NCBI GenBank assembly: GCA_009103225.1
Contig: RHPI01001037.1
Location: 435,949 to 484,633, forward strand
Source of the DNA: Chlorokybus atmophyticus
Taxonomy: Eukaryota > Streptophyta > Chlorokybophyceae > Chlorokybales > Chlorokybaceae
Direction: 5' to 3'
Length of the DNA: 48,685 nucleotides
Both the position numbers and the translations under genes were made by a program. The notes under the pieces were generated by a model. The model did not search any database, was not told the DNA's origin, and worked only from the letters and a program-made list of their open reading frames with translations. How positions within the stretch are numbered: position 1 is the stretch's first letter; each line of letters opens with the position of its first letter. Positions 33,647 through 47,245 of the stretch are shown here, in pieces.

Positions 33647-34078
33647 ACGAGGACTACGCGATGAGCGTGTGAGCCAGCTGAAGGCGCACGAGGGCGTTGG
33701 CGCTCAAATGCAGGGGTGGTGACATGCATCTTTCATTGTGTGTGTCTACCATGTGATGAGAGATAATGCATGAGACAGCATGACATGGTCTCATGGTGTA
33801 CAATAGCATGCGGACATGCATGATAAGGTGGTTTACGACAAGTACGAGCCACGATGAGGGAAGGCACGACCACCGTGCATACACTCACACATGCAAGTGT
33901 AGGCGCGCCATGGGTACACACTCACACACAAGTTCTACACCAGGACACACATCCACCAAGGTTGAGAGCTTTGGCACCCCCTTGAACGGCCTCTCACCCG
34001 AACACCCCACGTGAAGCCCACACGAGCGAGCACGCCAAGGCAAGGTAGACCCAAGTCTTCAATGCCTTGCCTATCGAG

Positions 34079-34120
34079 CATGCCCACTTATTACCTATTA
34101 GGGGTATATAAGTGGGCATG
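34079..34120. repeat. perfect 12-bp inverted repeat around a TATA-like sequence
   Basis: Arms CATGCCCACTTA (34079-34090) and TAAGTGGGCATG (34109-34120) enclose 18 nt that include GGGGTATA. Confidence 0.85.
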
Positions 34121-34179
34121 GAGACACCCAAAGGTAAGATGGTGGCTTATCTAATCACTTAAGGGTGGTGGGTGTCTCC
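34120..34179. repeat. perfect 11-bp inverted repeat
   Basis: Arms GGAGACACCCA (34120-34130) and TGGGTGTCTCC (34169-34179) directly follow the preceding hairpin and share one base with it. Confidence 0.85.
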
Positions 34180-34325
34180 ACCAATGGTGCCTCGATCGGA
34201 CCCTAGTGTAATCTAAGGCGGCCAATCATCTTGTGACAAGCACTCTTGCACTTGCCCTTACTAGGCTCACACTCATCACCTTGAAGGAAATCTTACCCCA
34301 AGTATGAGCAACCAATGAGATTGTA

Positions 34326-34581
34326 CTATAACCTCATGGTATTGGCCGCACAGTCTCGTGGCCACAGCTTGTTGATACCAGTCTGTGTGATATCGGTAAT
34401 GCATTCTACAATACCACCGTGCTTCCGTGCGATATCCGCATCTGCCTCATCTGGCACTTTCCAGATAAGTGCACGTGTAATTTCCACAGCGTCTTCTACA
34501 ATGTGGACATTCGTTGCTAAGATATCCACGCCCTTGTGTGCGATATGTATGCTCGACTCTTCTGATATGCTCCAGACATGA
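34326..34581 (-). pseudogene. fragment resembling helical (armadillo-like) repeats
   Basis: The minus-strand frame contains two related units: WSISEESSIHIAHKGVDIL and WKVPDEADADIARKHGGIV. The pattern of Trp/Leu, an acidic patch, IA-x-K/H-G-G-I and a hydrophobic tail recurs about every 40 residues, as in armadillo repeats. There is no start, splice context or wider gene, so it is probably a captured exon fragment. Confidence 0.3.
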
Positions 34582-34623
34582 GTCTCTATGATATTAAGAT
34601 TAAAGCTATGATAGCGACAGTTA

Positions 34624-35026
34624 TATGTAAGATATCCGCAGTCATGTATTACATATCAACATACTTGTCTTCCTAGGTGTCTTTGTCTACAACATAGATA
34701 CATCTACATATTAGACATTTGTAGCTAACTAGCCCAGAGCAATGTCTGTCTGATAAACACCTACATACAAGATGTTTACATCTACAATATAGACATAGAT
34801 GGCTAACTGTTCCATACCAATGTCTACCTTGTAGCAGCAAGCATACATGCTTGTTGATTGTACAGGATATGAGCGAGACAATTGGCGACATGCATGATGT
34901 CACAACAGCATAGCATACCAGCATGCAAACACAGTCACATACACCACCACCGGGCTCTAAGTGCTTGGACATATGTGTATCTCACATATGTCCAAGCACT
35001 TAGAGCATAACTACTAGCTGCGTTAC
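34624..35026 (+). repeat. dispersed repeat, copy 2 (with terminal hairpin)
   Basis: This is the longer copy of the repeat at 17305-17590. It carries about 115 extra bp ending in the left arm of a perfect 23-bp hairpin. Both copies end with GCATAACTACTAGC-GCGTTAC (one difference). No coding capacity is seen. Confidence 0.85.
34955..35005. repeat. perfect 23-bp hairpin, 5-nt loop
   Basis: Arms 34955-34977 and 34983-35005 are exact reverse complements (each holds AAGTGCTTGGACATATG or its complement) with loop TATCT. Twelve nt after the right arm comes CTAG. Confidence 0.95.
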
Positions 35027-35576
35027 AGCGTCTCTTGAATCCACCTTGACTTCGTTTATGCTATTCTGCTGTGTTAAACCAATGCGAGTAACATATGCCT
35101 CGGCTGCTGCAAGTTGTGCCCCTGCCCTTGCCATCTGTCTAACTCTGTCTGCACCCACTACCGCATTTGCCTGCGCGCACACGCATGCACGTAGTCTGGT
35201 TGTGGGTTAGGTGAAGATTGGGCTTGATGGCTACACCCCCCGGCCAACTTTGTAAGCATTGTCGCTCGTGCTGTGCGTAGCGTACTGCTCTGCATGTTGC
35301 CTGCCTACTCTATGCACCATCCTTGATACTGTACGCTCGGCATATTATACACGCTGAGCTGCCAAACAACTGAAGACTGCCTGCCAGATAACAGCGCTTT
35401 TCCATGGCAATGCGATTGGCATGGCGTTGCCAAGGGTGCCTACAAACTAGTATTTTCCTTTAGTGGTTGGACTATACATGCAGTATTCCAATCAAAATCA
35501 CATACTGAAATCCGCTACACTGCGCGACTGCCACTCCTGGACATCTAATAAAGAGGCAACAACTGAGCAGCTTATG
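35027..35576. other. intergenic region and 3' UTR of the RLT-like gene
   Basis: No supported gene is present. The part nearest 35576 should contain the 3' UTR of the minus-strand RLT-like gene. No clear polyadenylation signal was seen. Confidence 0.5.
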
Positions 35577-38500
35577 CTAATCAGCATCGGAGGAGTCCTC
35601 CGCGCTGCTACTGAGGGATCGAGATGGGGAAGCTAGCTGCCGTCCATGGTTGCCCCTTGCTGGCTCTGGTGACTCACCATCCCTTCCCTCACTGTCGGTA
35701 TTGTGCTGGCTGTCATCAGAGCTGCGCCAGCGCCTCTGAGGTGGCGCAAGCTCATCATCAGATACTTCACTTTCCGGAATAACATCATCCCCAGCATCTA
35801 CCATGTTGTCGTCTTCATCACCATCTTCCTCTTCTTCCGAATCTTCCACATAATCACCCTCTTCCTCTTCAGCATTCTCTTCCTGCTCGTACTCTGCACC
35901 GTCTGAGCCTTCATCTTCCACCTCATCGGCTTCAGGAGTTGGCTCGGCGCCATTCGCCCAGGCCTCCTCTGAGCCTGACTCGCTAGCCGCGCGGCCGGGA
36001 GTCTGGTCTTGTGCTGAGGGAGCTACATCAAGTAGTTCCAGCTGATCTTCATGCACGGTGACACAGCGCTGTGCACCTCGCGCTCTTGAGGTACGGGGTG
36101 CTTTGCGGGCAAGACCTCCACGTCCTCGACCTCGGCCGCGACTGCGCCCGCGACCACCTCTCCCACGCCCGCGACCACGACTGCCAACCACAAATCCAGC
36201 GCGCATTGCTGTTCTAAACATGGGCTTGGGCAACTCGAAGTCGTTTTCAAATTCTGCCTCCGGGAAATCAGGCCACAGGCTGCTTTTGCCGGCAATGGCA
36301 ACAGAACGGCTGCCTCGCGCACGTGCACGACCCCGGCCCCGCACAGGCGCTTTCGGGGCTGGCAGATCTTCACGCTTGTAGATAAAATGACTGTCAAAAT
36401 CCAGTAGGCGCAGCGCAACTGCAGCAGTAGTTGCTGGCATCCACGGCGGCACTTCAACATCCATAGCCTCTGCACCATGTTCCTGTTCCTTGTGTAGTGG
36501 TTGCTGTGTTGTGAGGAAGCCGTATCCAGGCCGTATCCACTCGGGCTTCACTGCACCTTCCAATTGCGCCAATGCCTGGCAGGCAACCATGTGAGACGGA
36601 CATGTTTGCACACATCACTTGCGTATTTTGTACACATCTGGTAGTTGAACTGGGGTACCCACACACCTGTAACAGTGACCTAGCATCTGAGGCGTTCTTG
36701 ACTTTTGACAACCAGCCATCTCGTTGATTACCCATCCATGACTGCTGAACGGCCTCCGGCAATATCACAGCCTGCAAGGTATCAAATCAACAGAGCGCTC
36801 TCCTAATGCTGACCCAGGCTGCGCTAGATTGATGGCTTAGCATGCACCAGAATGCATACCTCCATGTCCATAAGCTCTGCTTTCAGTTTTTTCAAAGCAG
36901 GAGAGGCTGCTGCGAGTGAGGCACCAGCTTGCTCTCTTTGCTCAGAACATTGCTTTTGATGGGCCTTGAACCGCGGAGGGTTCATGAAGACATTGTCAAA
37001 TGTAGCATGGCAGTAAGCACAGTGATACTCCTGACCATCATGGATGGGTTCCTGCAAGGTCACCTGGTGAGACAACCTGGCAAACCGTTCACACAGCTGC
37101 ATGGTAGGTTTAAGCTTACCTGGCAGATATCGCAGCGAACAGCTTCGTTGTCCTCTGTCTCCATAACAAGCTTGCTTGCACACGATTGCACACTCCACAC
37201 CCAATCACGCCAACTGGCACTACTTCGTTTGGTCATGACATCCAGGTGAGTGCCCTCCTTGGCTGTCAGCTTCATAGTTTGATAGAACGCAGCCTGATGC
37301 CTGTTTAATGCTTCCAGCAAAGCGCGTTCCTTGGTTCCTCGAGGGTCGAGCGCCTGGCACAGTGCAGAATAAGCCTGCACAAATACAAAACTTGAGGCAC
37401 CGCCCAAACAGTACTGAGCGCAAAACGGCCTCTGTCATAGCTAATGCTCAGCTTAATTGCCATGAAGAGAATCATGTGTGTCCAGAGAGCAGTAGCAGAT
37501 CTCACCTCTTCACTCTTCACCCAGCCCCAGCGTTCCCCAGTTGCCGACTCAAAGTACAGATAACTGCAGGTGGAAATTCCATCTTCTGATTTCTCAGAAA
37601 ATTGAAAGTAACGGTTGTACCGGCGGTCAACTCCCAATGGTTCGGTCCGTATAGCGTACTCTTCTTCTGCTTGACGCAGCGCTTCAGCACGTTGTGCACG
37701 ACGCTGCGCATCCGTCTCAGCATTTGGAGCGTCCGCTTCTGTGGGACTGTTGGGTGCTTGCACATCATCTGTGCCAGGTGATTTTGCAATGGCAATTTCC
37801 AAAGCGTGTGCGCGCTGCCTGCGACGTTGCTCCTGCAGTTCTTGCCAAAGCTTCCTGCGAATGTCCATGCCTGTCTCTATCCTCTCCTGAAAAGGAGAAA
37901 ATCGTGTTATGCATGGTGACTGCAGCACGCAAACGCAGGGTTGTGAACGACATCATCCAGACCAATACCTCTAAAACCCGACGAAGTGTGCAGCCTTCTA
38001 TAGTTGTGTGGCAAAGGGCAACCAGGCCATGGAGGCGCTCAATTGCGGTCAATGAGCTGTATTCGCCTTTCAAAAGTGCTTCCACCCAGTCTTCCCCCAT
38101 TTCGTCTTCAACTGCCTGCAATTGCAGTTGGTATCAATGCAATCATAACACTACATGATAGATGACAGTAGACGACCTTAGCACCTTGTACTGGCGTTCC
38201 ATAGGCTACCTACCTCATCTTTGTGGGCAACAGCCGCTTGACCATCCTGATGCACAGCTGCCACAATATCACCAGAATGTTGTGTGCTGCGGTGCGCTAC
38301 AGCAGACGAGCCTGCCAGGAGATGGCCTTCAAGTTCTTCGTGTTCCCGATCGTACTCCGCATTTTGGTTGAGGTCTATTTGCCAACGCGGTGTTGGCATG
38401 CTAGTTTCTTCGGGTGTTACATCAGCTGGCTTTGCATCCGTAGCGATGCGAGGCGGCGTTGCTTTTACAGCAGACTCCTTGCCAGCATCGGCAAACTGAC

Positions 38501-41500
38501 TGCAGAATGTGGAGCGCAGTGCATAGCGAGCGGGTCCTACGCGCACAAAGCTTATCTCCCGCGAGAGTGACCCTGCCAATGCTGCCTCTGGTGCCTTGTT
38601 GTGTCGCAGGTCCTTCAGGCCCGCGTTCTGCGGCACGCCACATCTTACAACAAATAAACTTGTGCACGCATGTCTAAGTCTAGGTCTCGATGGAAATAAA
38701 AAGTTTGCGTACAGTCATTGCCAAATCAACCGGCCGATCAATGGTTTAGGTGCACTTACTTGAATGCGCTCAACAATCTCAGCAACTGTTAGGCCTGCAG
38801 CGTCGGCTTGCGATAACACTGTCCAAGCAGCATGCTTCAGAGAGCCAGGTGCAAAGCTACGTGGCGCATGCTTGGTTACAGGAGCCCGATTCCTGCGCAT
38901 CATAAGCGTCTCTGCCGCAGCTGCCGCAGCAGCTGCGCCAGAACGCAGTAGACCCACAGTCTCCGTTGCATCAACTTCAGCATTTCCAACAAGAAGTTCC
39001 TCCCGCTCCTGGGAAGAATGCCGCTTGGGACCGTAACCGGCGGCCAATGCCACTTGTCGTAGCACTTCCGGCCAGGTGATGGCACATGTATGCTTTCGCC
39101 AAATGCCAGCATCAAATAACCATGCAGTTGCCTGCAATGGAACCAGAAAAAGTTCGGCACTGGCAGGCGGCATTCTGCTTCAACTGCAGTGCAAGAAATC
39201 AGTGGACAAAGGGTTACCTCTTTACTTAGGGCAAGACTACCAGCCACAGCCTGAAAGCCAGCACCCAGACTTCCTACTTGAGAAGCAGTCGCTGCTTCTT
39301 CCATGTCCATAGCAATGGTGCGAAGCATAGTGATGTGAATCCTACCCAGCAGCACTGATTCCTGCTACGCAATATGTTAATTGCAGCAGAGGGTCGACCA
39401 ACATAATGTTGACAGGCTGCACACCTTTTCATCCAATGACCGAGCTAGCTCTGCTATCGTGCAAAGGGGGATGTCAAGTTTTGAGCCGAATGTTGCAATG
39501 AAGCTCCACACCTGTAATAAGCGGCTTAGCTGGAGCAACCATTGAAGGCATAACGACACCACTGCTGTCACAGACACCATCGTGCATACCATAAGCAACT
39601 CGCCAACAGCTCCAGGGGAATCATGCCATGGGCTCTGATCAAACAAGTCCGTGAAGGCAACAGTCTGAGGAGGGAAATCTGGCAGTGGCACTGCAGCACA
39701 CCAGCCTGTCAGTACTGTTGGCAGCCAATAGTAGAAGGTCAACGCATATGTACCTCGCCCTGCATTTCGATCCAAGAAGTCCAGGCCAAGCTGCTCCAGC
39801 TCCAAGCGCTCGTCATCTGCACCTTCAGCTGCCTCTCGTTCAAGTTTGCGCGCTTCCTTTTTGCGACGAGCTTCCTCTGCCTTAGCTGCTTCTCGAGCAA
39901 GCTTCAACTCTTCCCGCTGCTTTTCTTTCTCCAGCTGCAAGTTCAAACTGTATTGTTTACCAGTGGACAGTAGATAGTACGCAGCTCTGGAGGTACAAAT
40001 TGCCTGGCTTACCCTTTGTTCTTCGCGTACACGCTCCTTCTCCAATCGTTCATGCTCCTTTCGTCGCTCTCTCTCCAGGCGCTCATCTTCCTTTTGGCGC
40101 TCTCGTTGCAATCGTTCTTCTTCTCGTCGGCGTTCTTTATCAATTCGCTCAGCTTCCTTGCGTGCTGCTTCCTCCATCTGCACAAGTTGCCAAGTCACGT
40201 CTTGGAAATGTACAATCACTGAAGCCAGGCAGTGTTGCAGTGCAAGGCCATTCTCGGAACTAACCTTACGCAACTGTATCTGTTGCCTCTCCATTTCCTT
40301 CATCACCTTCTTAGTTTGCAGTTCAGCTTCTTTTTGTAAACGCTGTTCCCCCAGCTGCATGTTTACGATTGTGTTAACACTTACACTGAACTGGTCCAGG
40401 GGGCTATGCAAGTTCGAGGTCTACAAATCACATTGTATACCTTCCTTTTCCTCTCACTTCGAGCATCCAAGTCAACCTGTTCGTGCAAACACACATCACC
40501 ATGTTAGCACATTGATATAAGCAGTACTGCACCAGCCACACATGCCTGTTTGTGCTTGGAGAATGCACGACGCCCCTGCGGCTCTTGCTGATGGTCAGAA
40601 TCGTCTTCATGCTGATCATGTAAACCAGCCTAAACAAGTCCAGAGGGTTACAAACCTCTCTCTTTGACAGTGCCAAGATAGACCTAATGCGACTTGCGTG
40701 CATCTTTTACCAAGGACTTACCTTGCGTTCCTGACTGCTCATTCCAGACTGTTGTTGTTTGGGTGACACCCCTTCCATATCAGCTGGAGGCAGGTTGATG
40801 TCCAACTTTGGCGGTGGTCGCGGTGCACGGGGAGATGATGGCAGGTGCCGAACCTGTGTAGCTGCACAGTTGAGTGTCGCTGCAAAACCAAGCTATGAAA
40901 TGCAGCCTCAGTTCACACCCTACCTCCAACTTGGACTTTTTGCGAGTTGATGGTAGTGCTTCCTCGTCATGTGCCGCAACGCGCTTCTGACCTGTTAAGC
41001 GCAGCAGTTGGATGCACTGAGCCAGCAGGAACTGCTGCTACAACCAGAGCCACAATGTTCACAAGCTCACCAACGCCGCGAAGCTCTGGAAAGGCGCCCA
41101 TTGGTAGTGGGTCAAACTCTGTGGCCATGCGTGGGCCATCTCTTCGGTATGACGCATGCATCAACGCAATGGCTCGGTCAATACGCTTTTGCGTTTGCTT
41201 TGAAGCTTCAGAGGCAGCTGCTCGCGCTGCTTCTGCGCGTGCCGCCTTCTCGGCTTCTTCTGCTGCCCTTGCATACGCCTCAGCTTCTGCGAGCGCTGTC
41301 GCTTCGGCCCGTGCAGCCTCCTCCTTCGCACGCGCAGCCTCTTCTGCCATGCGCCGGGCCCTTTCAGCAGCGGCCTGTGCCGCAGCAGCGGCCTGTGCGG
41401 CTACAGCAGCCGCAGCTGCTGATGAGGCTGCACTGCCGCTAGGTGCATGACGTTCATTGGCATGAGTGCGTGGTGCATTTTCTGCTGATGCATGAGGACC

Positions 41501-42151
41501 TTCTGCCCTTTTGTCTCGGCGCCGCCGATGACTGAACCACATCTGCAGTTGCCGATCCGACAGACCTGTACCCGCCAGCAACTGCTCAAAGGTGTCCTGG
41601 GAAGGATACCGGCTCTCTGCACACACAGCAAGTAGATTGACTGAGTTCTGTTAATCTGCAACACCGACAACATTGTTCATGCAAGCAGCTACAATTGACA
41701 AACACCAAAACCACTTCAACACCTCATGCGCTTAAGCATTAAACAGCCGTAGCCATATTGCTTTGTGAGTGAAATGCAATGGCACACAGGCACATGTTGC
41801 CTTGTGGCATCACAACCGCAAACCGTCAGCAATGTCGCAGCGCGACAAGGATTTGTGCAAAAGGAACATATAGCGAGCAAGTGATGGACAGGGCGTTGTC
41901 AATGCAGGCATGCTGGTGAACGTGACAGCCGCTTGCAAGCAAGTTGACTGTGCGCATAGCAACTGCCTATGACGATGGCAGCAAGAACCCGAGTTTGCAT
42001 GGGGCGCTGTAAACCAACCTGCGTAGGCGCGCTCCAGAAATTCAAGCTGCTCTGGCGTTTTCATCACCTTTTGCCTGCGCTTTTTGGGTGACCCTGAGTC
42101 TACGTTGGAGGGCCCAACACCCCGATCGTCAAGCTCAGCGTCGGAATCCAT
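35577..42151 (-). CDS. RLT: homeodomain-DDT chromatin-remodelling protein (RLT-like), 20 exons, about 1547 aa
   Basis: Exons 5' to 3': 42151-42019, 41616-41071, 40991-40924, 40853-40722, 40629-40546, 40476-40441, 40354-40265, 40177-40013, 39934-39754, 39690-39590, 39511-39425, 39361-39218, 39131-38760, 38627-38214, 38115-37969, 37886-37506, 37374-37120, 37063-36860, 36771-36667, 36575-35577; 4644 nt, all phases agree. The intron after exon 5 uses a GC donor. Domains: N-terminal homeodomain (about 23-82, LSDRQLQMWFSHRR, split by intron 1); Ala-rich and Glu/Lys/Arg-rich coiled coils (110-480); DDT domain (about 480-590: SPWHDSPGAVGELLM, LLGRIHITMLR); TWPEVLRQVALAAGYGP; HARE-HTH (about 690-770, GSLKHAAWTVLSQ); WHIM-type blocks (GEDWVEALLKGEYSSL, PLGVDRRYNRYFQF); a C-x2-C...H-x4-C motif (CAYC...HQKQC); RGR/RGG repeats and a long acidic tail. 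In plants RLT1/2 partner ISWI ATPases in nucleosome spacing. Another in-frame ATG lies 12 nt upstream. Confidence 0.93.
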
Positions 42152-43453
42152 GACGGCGACCACCCTAGCTGGATGCCAGGGCAGCTCAGCCAGCCAGGCG
42201 GCGGCGCTCGTCCGCTCGCAGCCTCAGTAAAGCACGTCACCACAAAAGCCTACCGTGTATCAGGCACAACGCCTCCGCCCTCGCCGCTGCCAAGATCCAC
42301 AGCAACAACGGCACGGCCCATGACGGCAAGGATGCTGACAGCGACACCTCACATAGGCCAGCTCCACCTTGCCAATTGAAACCCTTGTCAGCCTGACGTG
42401 CCTGCTACGCCTGACGTTGTGCCTTGCTCGCCTCCACTCAAGGCCAAGAAGCGCTGGTGTGTAAAACTCGTTGCTATGGCGGCCACAGCTGCTGCTCAAG
42501 AACAGCTGGCAATAGCATCGAAGCTGCGAAAGAGGAAAGGTCGCAGCTGTGTATGTGACGGCCAGCAGCAGCAGTAGCAATCGCTGCGTTGATAGTACAG
42601 ATGGCAGCAGCAGTTGCTTCGCGGCTACAGCTGCTGCTGGTGCTGGTGCCCGTGCTATTACCATTCCTACGAAAGCTTCCGCGTGTCATGATCAACTGAG
42701 CATCATTCATCAGCAACAGATTGGTAATGGCCTAGGCAGGTGCTTGACCCGACTCGTCCTGCTGTGCCGCTGCCTGGCGGCCACAGCCGATCGTCAGACA
42801 GGCCTCTCTAAAGTTTAGAGTCAGGCTAGCAGCGCACGGCTGGACTTGTCTGTTGTTTGCATCCAACCCTGCTGCTGCCTTTCCCGCTCCGGACCGTGGC
42901 CGTCACTGGCCGGCGTCGTTCCGTTTATCCTCGCTCCCCAGCCGCAACAAACTCACAAACAAAATGCTGCTTGGCACAAAAAGCGCGCAACAAAGGTGTG
43001 AACTGTTCACATGAACTTCTTTTCTTGTGTTTTGTCGTTACATTGCACTTTGCACTGGGCGGGTCAGAGAAGTTCGAGCGGTGATATCGCCGACGGCGCC
43101 ATCGTGATCACCAGCATGCGTCACACACATGCGTGCCTCCTCTGCTGGTACGTTGCGACTTGCGCAGGATGGTGGGGCAGACCTAGACCAGAGAGACCTA
43201 GGGCTGCCTAGGTAGGGCTTGCGCGATTACTGAAGCAGAGCTCCGGTACAGTGGTACGCCTGATACAAGCATTGTTGTTGGTGACCCACCATGAGCGTCA
43301 CGCGCTTGATAGTCGCATGCGCGTGACGCCCATGTGGTGTCGCCAACTGAGGCGGAGCTACAAGGGCGTTGGGCATGTTGAGGGCAGGCTGCAGTTTGGT
43401 GGCGGGTGCGGCGGCCGCGGAGGTGGCCTGGCGTGAGCTGAGAAGAGGTGGTC
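42152..43453. other. divergent promoter region between the RLT-like gene and DPM1
   Basis: About 1.3 kb separates the two head-to-head starts. It holds GCA/GCT-rich simple sequence near 42560-42640. The remaining open frames are low-complexity and show no domain. Both 5' UTRs and promoters should lie here. No clear TATA box is seen. Confidence 0.6.
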
Positions 43454-45261
<1,808 letters not shown>

Positions 45262-47245
45262 GTTCAGTTCTGTATGGCCGATGGTGGCTACTTTTACTGC
45301 TGAGCCAGTGCACCTTTGCCTCCGCTGCCATGTAGTCGTTGAGCATTTCACTTGCGCAGATAACCGCTCGGATTTTTGGGACTTTTGTTTGCTGCTTGCA
45401 CAGCATGCAGCAAGCAAACCTCGCGTGACATCTGCTGAGACTGTACCGGCCCAGATGCTACGTCTGTGGTTTATCACGACACTGCCATATGGATATTGTA
45501 CAAAGCTACAGGGGACCATGTGTCTGTTGCTCACTCGCACATCAGCACACACTGTCACAAGCACATGCATTGTATGCGTGGGTGTGCATGACTATGCATG
45601 ACTGAGCATTACCTACCTTACTCTATACCATATGCATGCATGACTGACCGGGATGGGCAGTAGAACTACCTTAGCGAGTAATTTGTTAGGCGTAGTGAGA
45701 ATGATTAGCCAGGTGTTTGTATAACTGAGTGAATAGACTGACTGTCTGACGTGACTGCTGTTGATTGCTCTGCGCATGGTACACCATATGCATGCCTATA
45801 TGTAGGTTTGACCTTCATACACTGGCAGCGCGCACATTACGGTGTCTGATTCACTCAGGAGGGTGTTGGTCACAACATTGGGAGTCCCAACGGTGTAGGT
45901 AAGGGGTATGGACCGTATGGTACTGTACAAACAATGAAACGGAATTGCTTAGGCTGCCTAAGGCATGGTGATGGTCATAACACTCAGAGTCACAGCGTCG
46001 GCACAGCCAAAGGGAGTACGGTTGTCGCATGCCGTGCATGCAAATGCATGCACCGCGCCAATAAACGAAACCATAACAACTGGACGCAGTCGCGACCGGG
46101 CGACCGGGTGGAGGCGGTGGGTGGGCGGCGGAGGGGGAGTACGGTGAGTCTGCTGTGGCTGCTGACTGCGCAAGGGTTGGGCCACTCACCATCGGCCGTG
46201 GTGCAGGTGATTACCAGGTCAAACTGCGCATCCATGCATCCATGCAGTAGATGTTAGCCCGGTGGTCATTACTTGGTGAGGTATGTATTAGTGTGCATGT
46301 GGTGTTGGAGTGGTGTGCATGTAGCACGGTGTTGCGTGTGCACAACAGCAAGTCATATATCCTGTACACAATAAGTATCCCACACAATTCAACACTTCAC
46401 CACCGGGATGTGTGTGCAAACGTCTGATCTGTGCAACACAAGCAAGGGATGGATACGGGCATCTGTATTACTACCAGGAGGTAATGGTTGCTATGGTGAT
46501 GGCTTACACAATGATGTTGCAAGCTTGGCCACAGCTTACCATTTGCACATACTGGGAGGCAGGAATGTGACGTGGGGACGACCATGACATAACTATCGTG
46601 GTTGTTGTAACTGTCCTACTTGTAACTGTCATAATAAAAGGCTTCGCGTGGCCCATAATCATGCTTTGCATACATGCATCAGCTGGCGCCCTGGCGCAAC
46701 AGCGACCCATTACCATACACATGCCACAACAGTGCTAGAACGACTGGCTGACGTGCTAGCACTACATGGGCAACACTGGGTGACACTGCAACACTAGAGT
46801 TGAGAGGAACACAATCTAGGCAACGACCAACAATGCAACAGTCATAGCACCAGGTAACAACTGTGTAACCCTTAGCCTGGTCATAAGTCAACCCCTTCAG
46901 ACCGTTGCAGACCTGTGCAATCCAAATTCAATACCGCTTACACTTGCAACCGAACCTTGCCCGACACCACACCCTGCCCGCAGCGCACCACTTGTGATCA
47001 GACCATGCAAACAAGCAACTGCATGCACTGCAATTGTGCTGATAACGCGAAGCGCAATTGCGGGTCGACTGTTAACAAAATCATTCTAAAAGTCCACAAC
47101 AAGCTCTTCGCTGTGCCGAAGCTTCAAGTTAAACTACAGTGGTCCCTGTAAAGCAGAGCAAAGCAACATCAACGGCCGCGCCTCTGGACGAGTGTAACAT
47201 GCATTTTGCAAGCACTCCTCCCATACCTGACGCAGGAATGGCTGT
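45262..47245. other. intergenic region, 3' flanks of DPM1 and RPL35A
   Basis: The two genes converge across 2 kb. Open frames are short and rich in His/Cys/Thr, with no domain. TGCATGCA words are frequent around 45590-45800. I see no RNA gene or element ends. Confidence 0.55.

Larger units (their letters stand above)
26145..33720 (+). mobile_element. element C: Ty3/gypsy retrotransposon encoding a DNA methyltransferase and a PHD finger
   Basis: Order: gag (CCHC knuckle), protease, C5 DNA methyltransferase, RT, RNase H, integrase, PHD finger. Protease, methyltransferase and RT share one frame; RNase H and integrase share another; the integrase tail and PHD share a third. RT before integrase fixes it as Ty3/gypsy type. 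The copy is inactivated by stops, indels and a YINN catalytic box. No matching LTR pair could be found: the left LTR is A-like, and the sequence at 33721 onward does not match it. Confidence 0.88.
33721..34323 (+). repeat. possible 3' LTR-like region of element C
   Basis: A weak purine tract (CAGGGGTGG) precedes TGACATGC at 33721. A TATA-like GGGTATATAAG sits at 34101-34111, flanked by two perfect inverted repeats. There is no coding sequence. No matching left LTR exists in the window, so this is a guess. Confidence 0.3.

Noticed and set aside
40967..41450. Plus-strand Ala/Ser-rich frame opposite RLT exon 2
   Set aside because: It mirrors the Ala/Glu-rich coiled coil on the minus strand, which continues a homeodomain in frame.
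42540..42640. GCA/GCT-rich tract in the RLT-DPM1 promoter region as a coding exon
   Set aside because: Open in several frames as expected of a trinucleotide-rich tract; no domain and no splice borders in phase.
45590..45800. TGCATGCA-rich stretch as a regulatory array or small repeat element
   Set aside because: The words are short, irregularly spaced and common across the window; no consistent unit was found.
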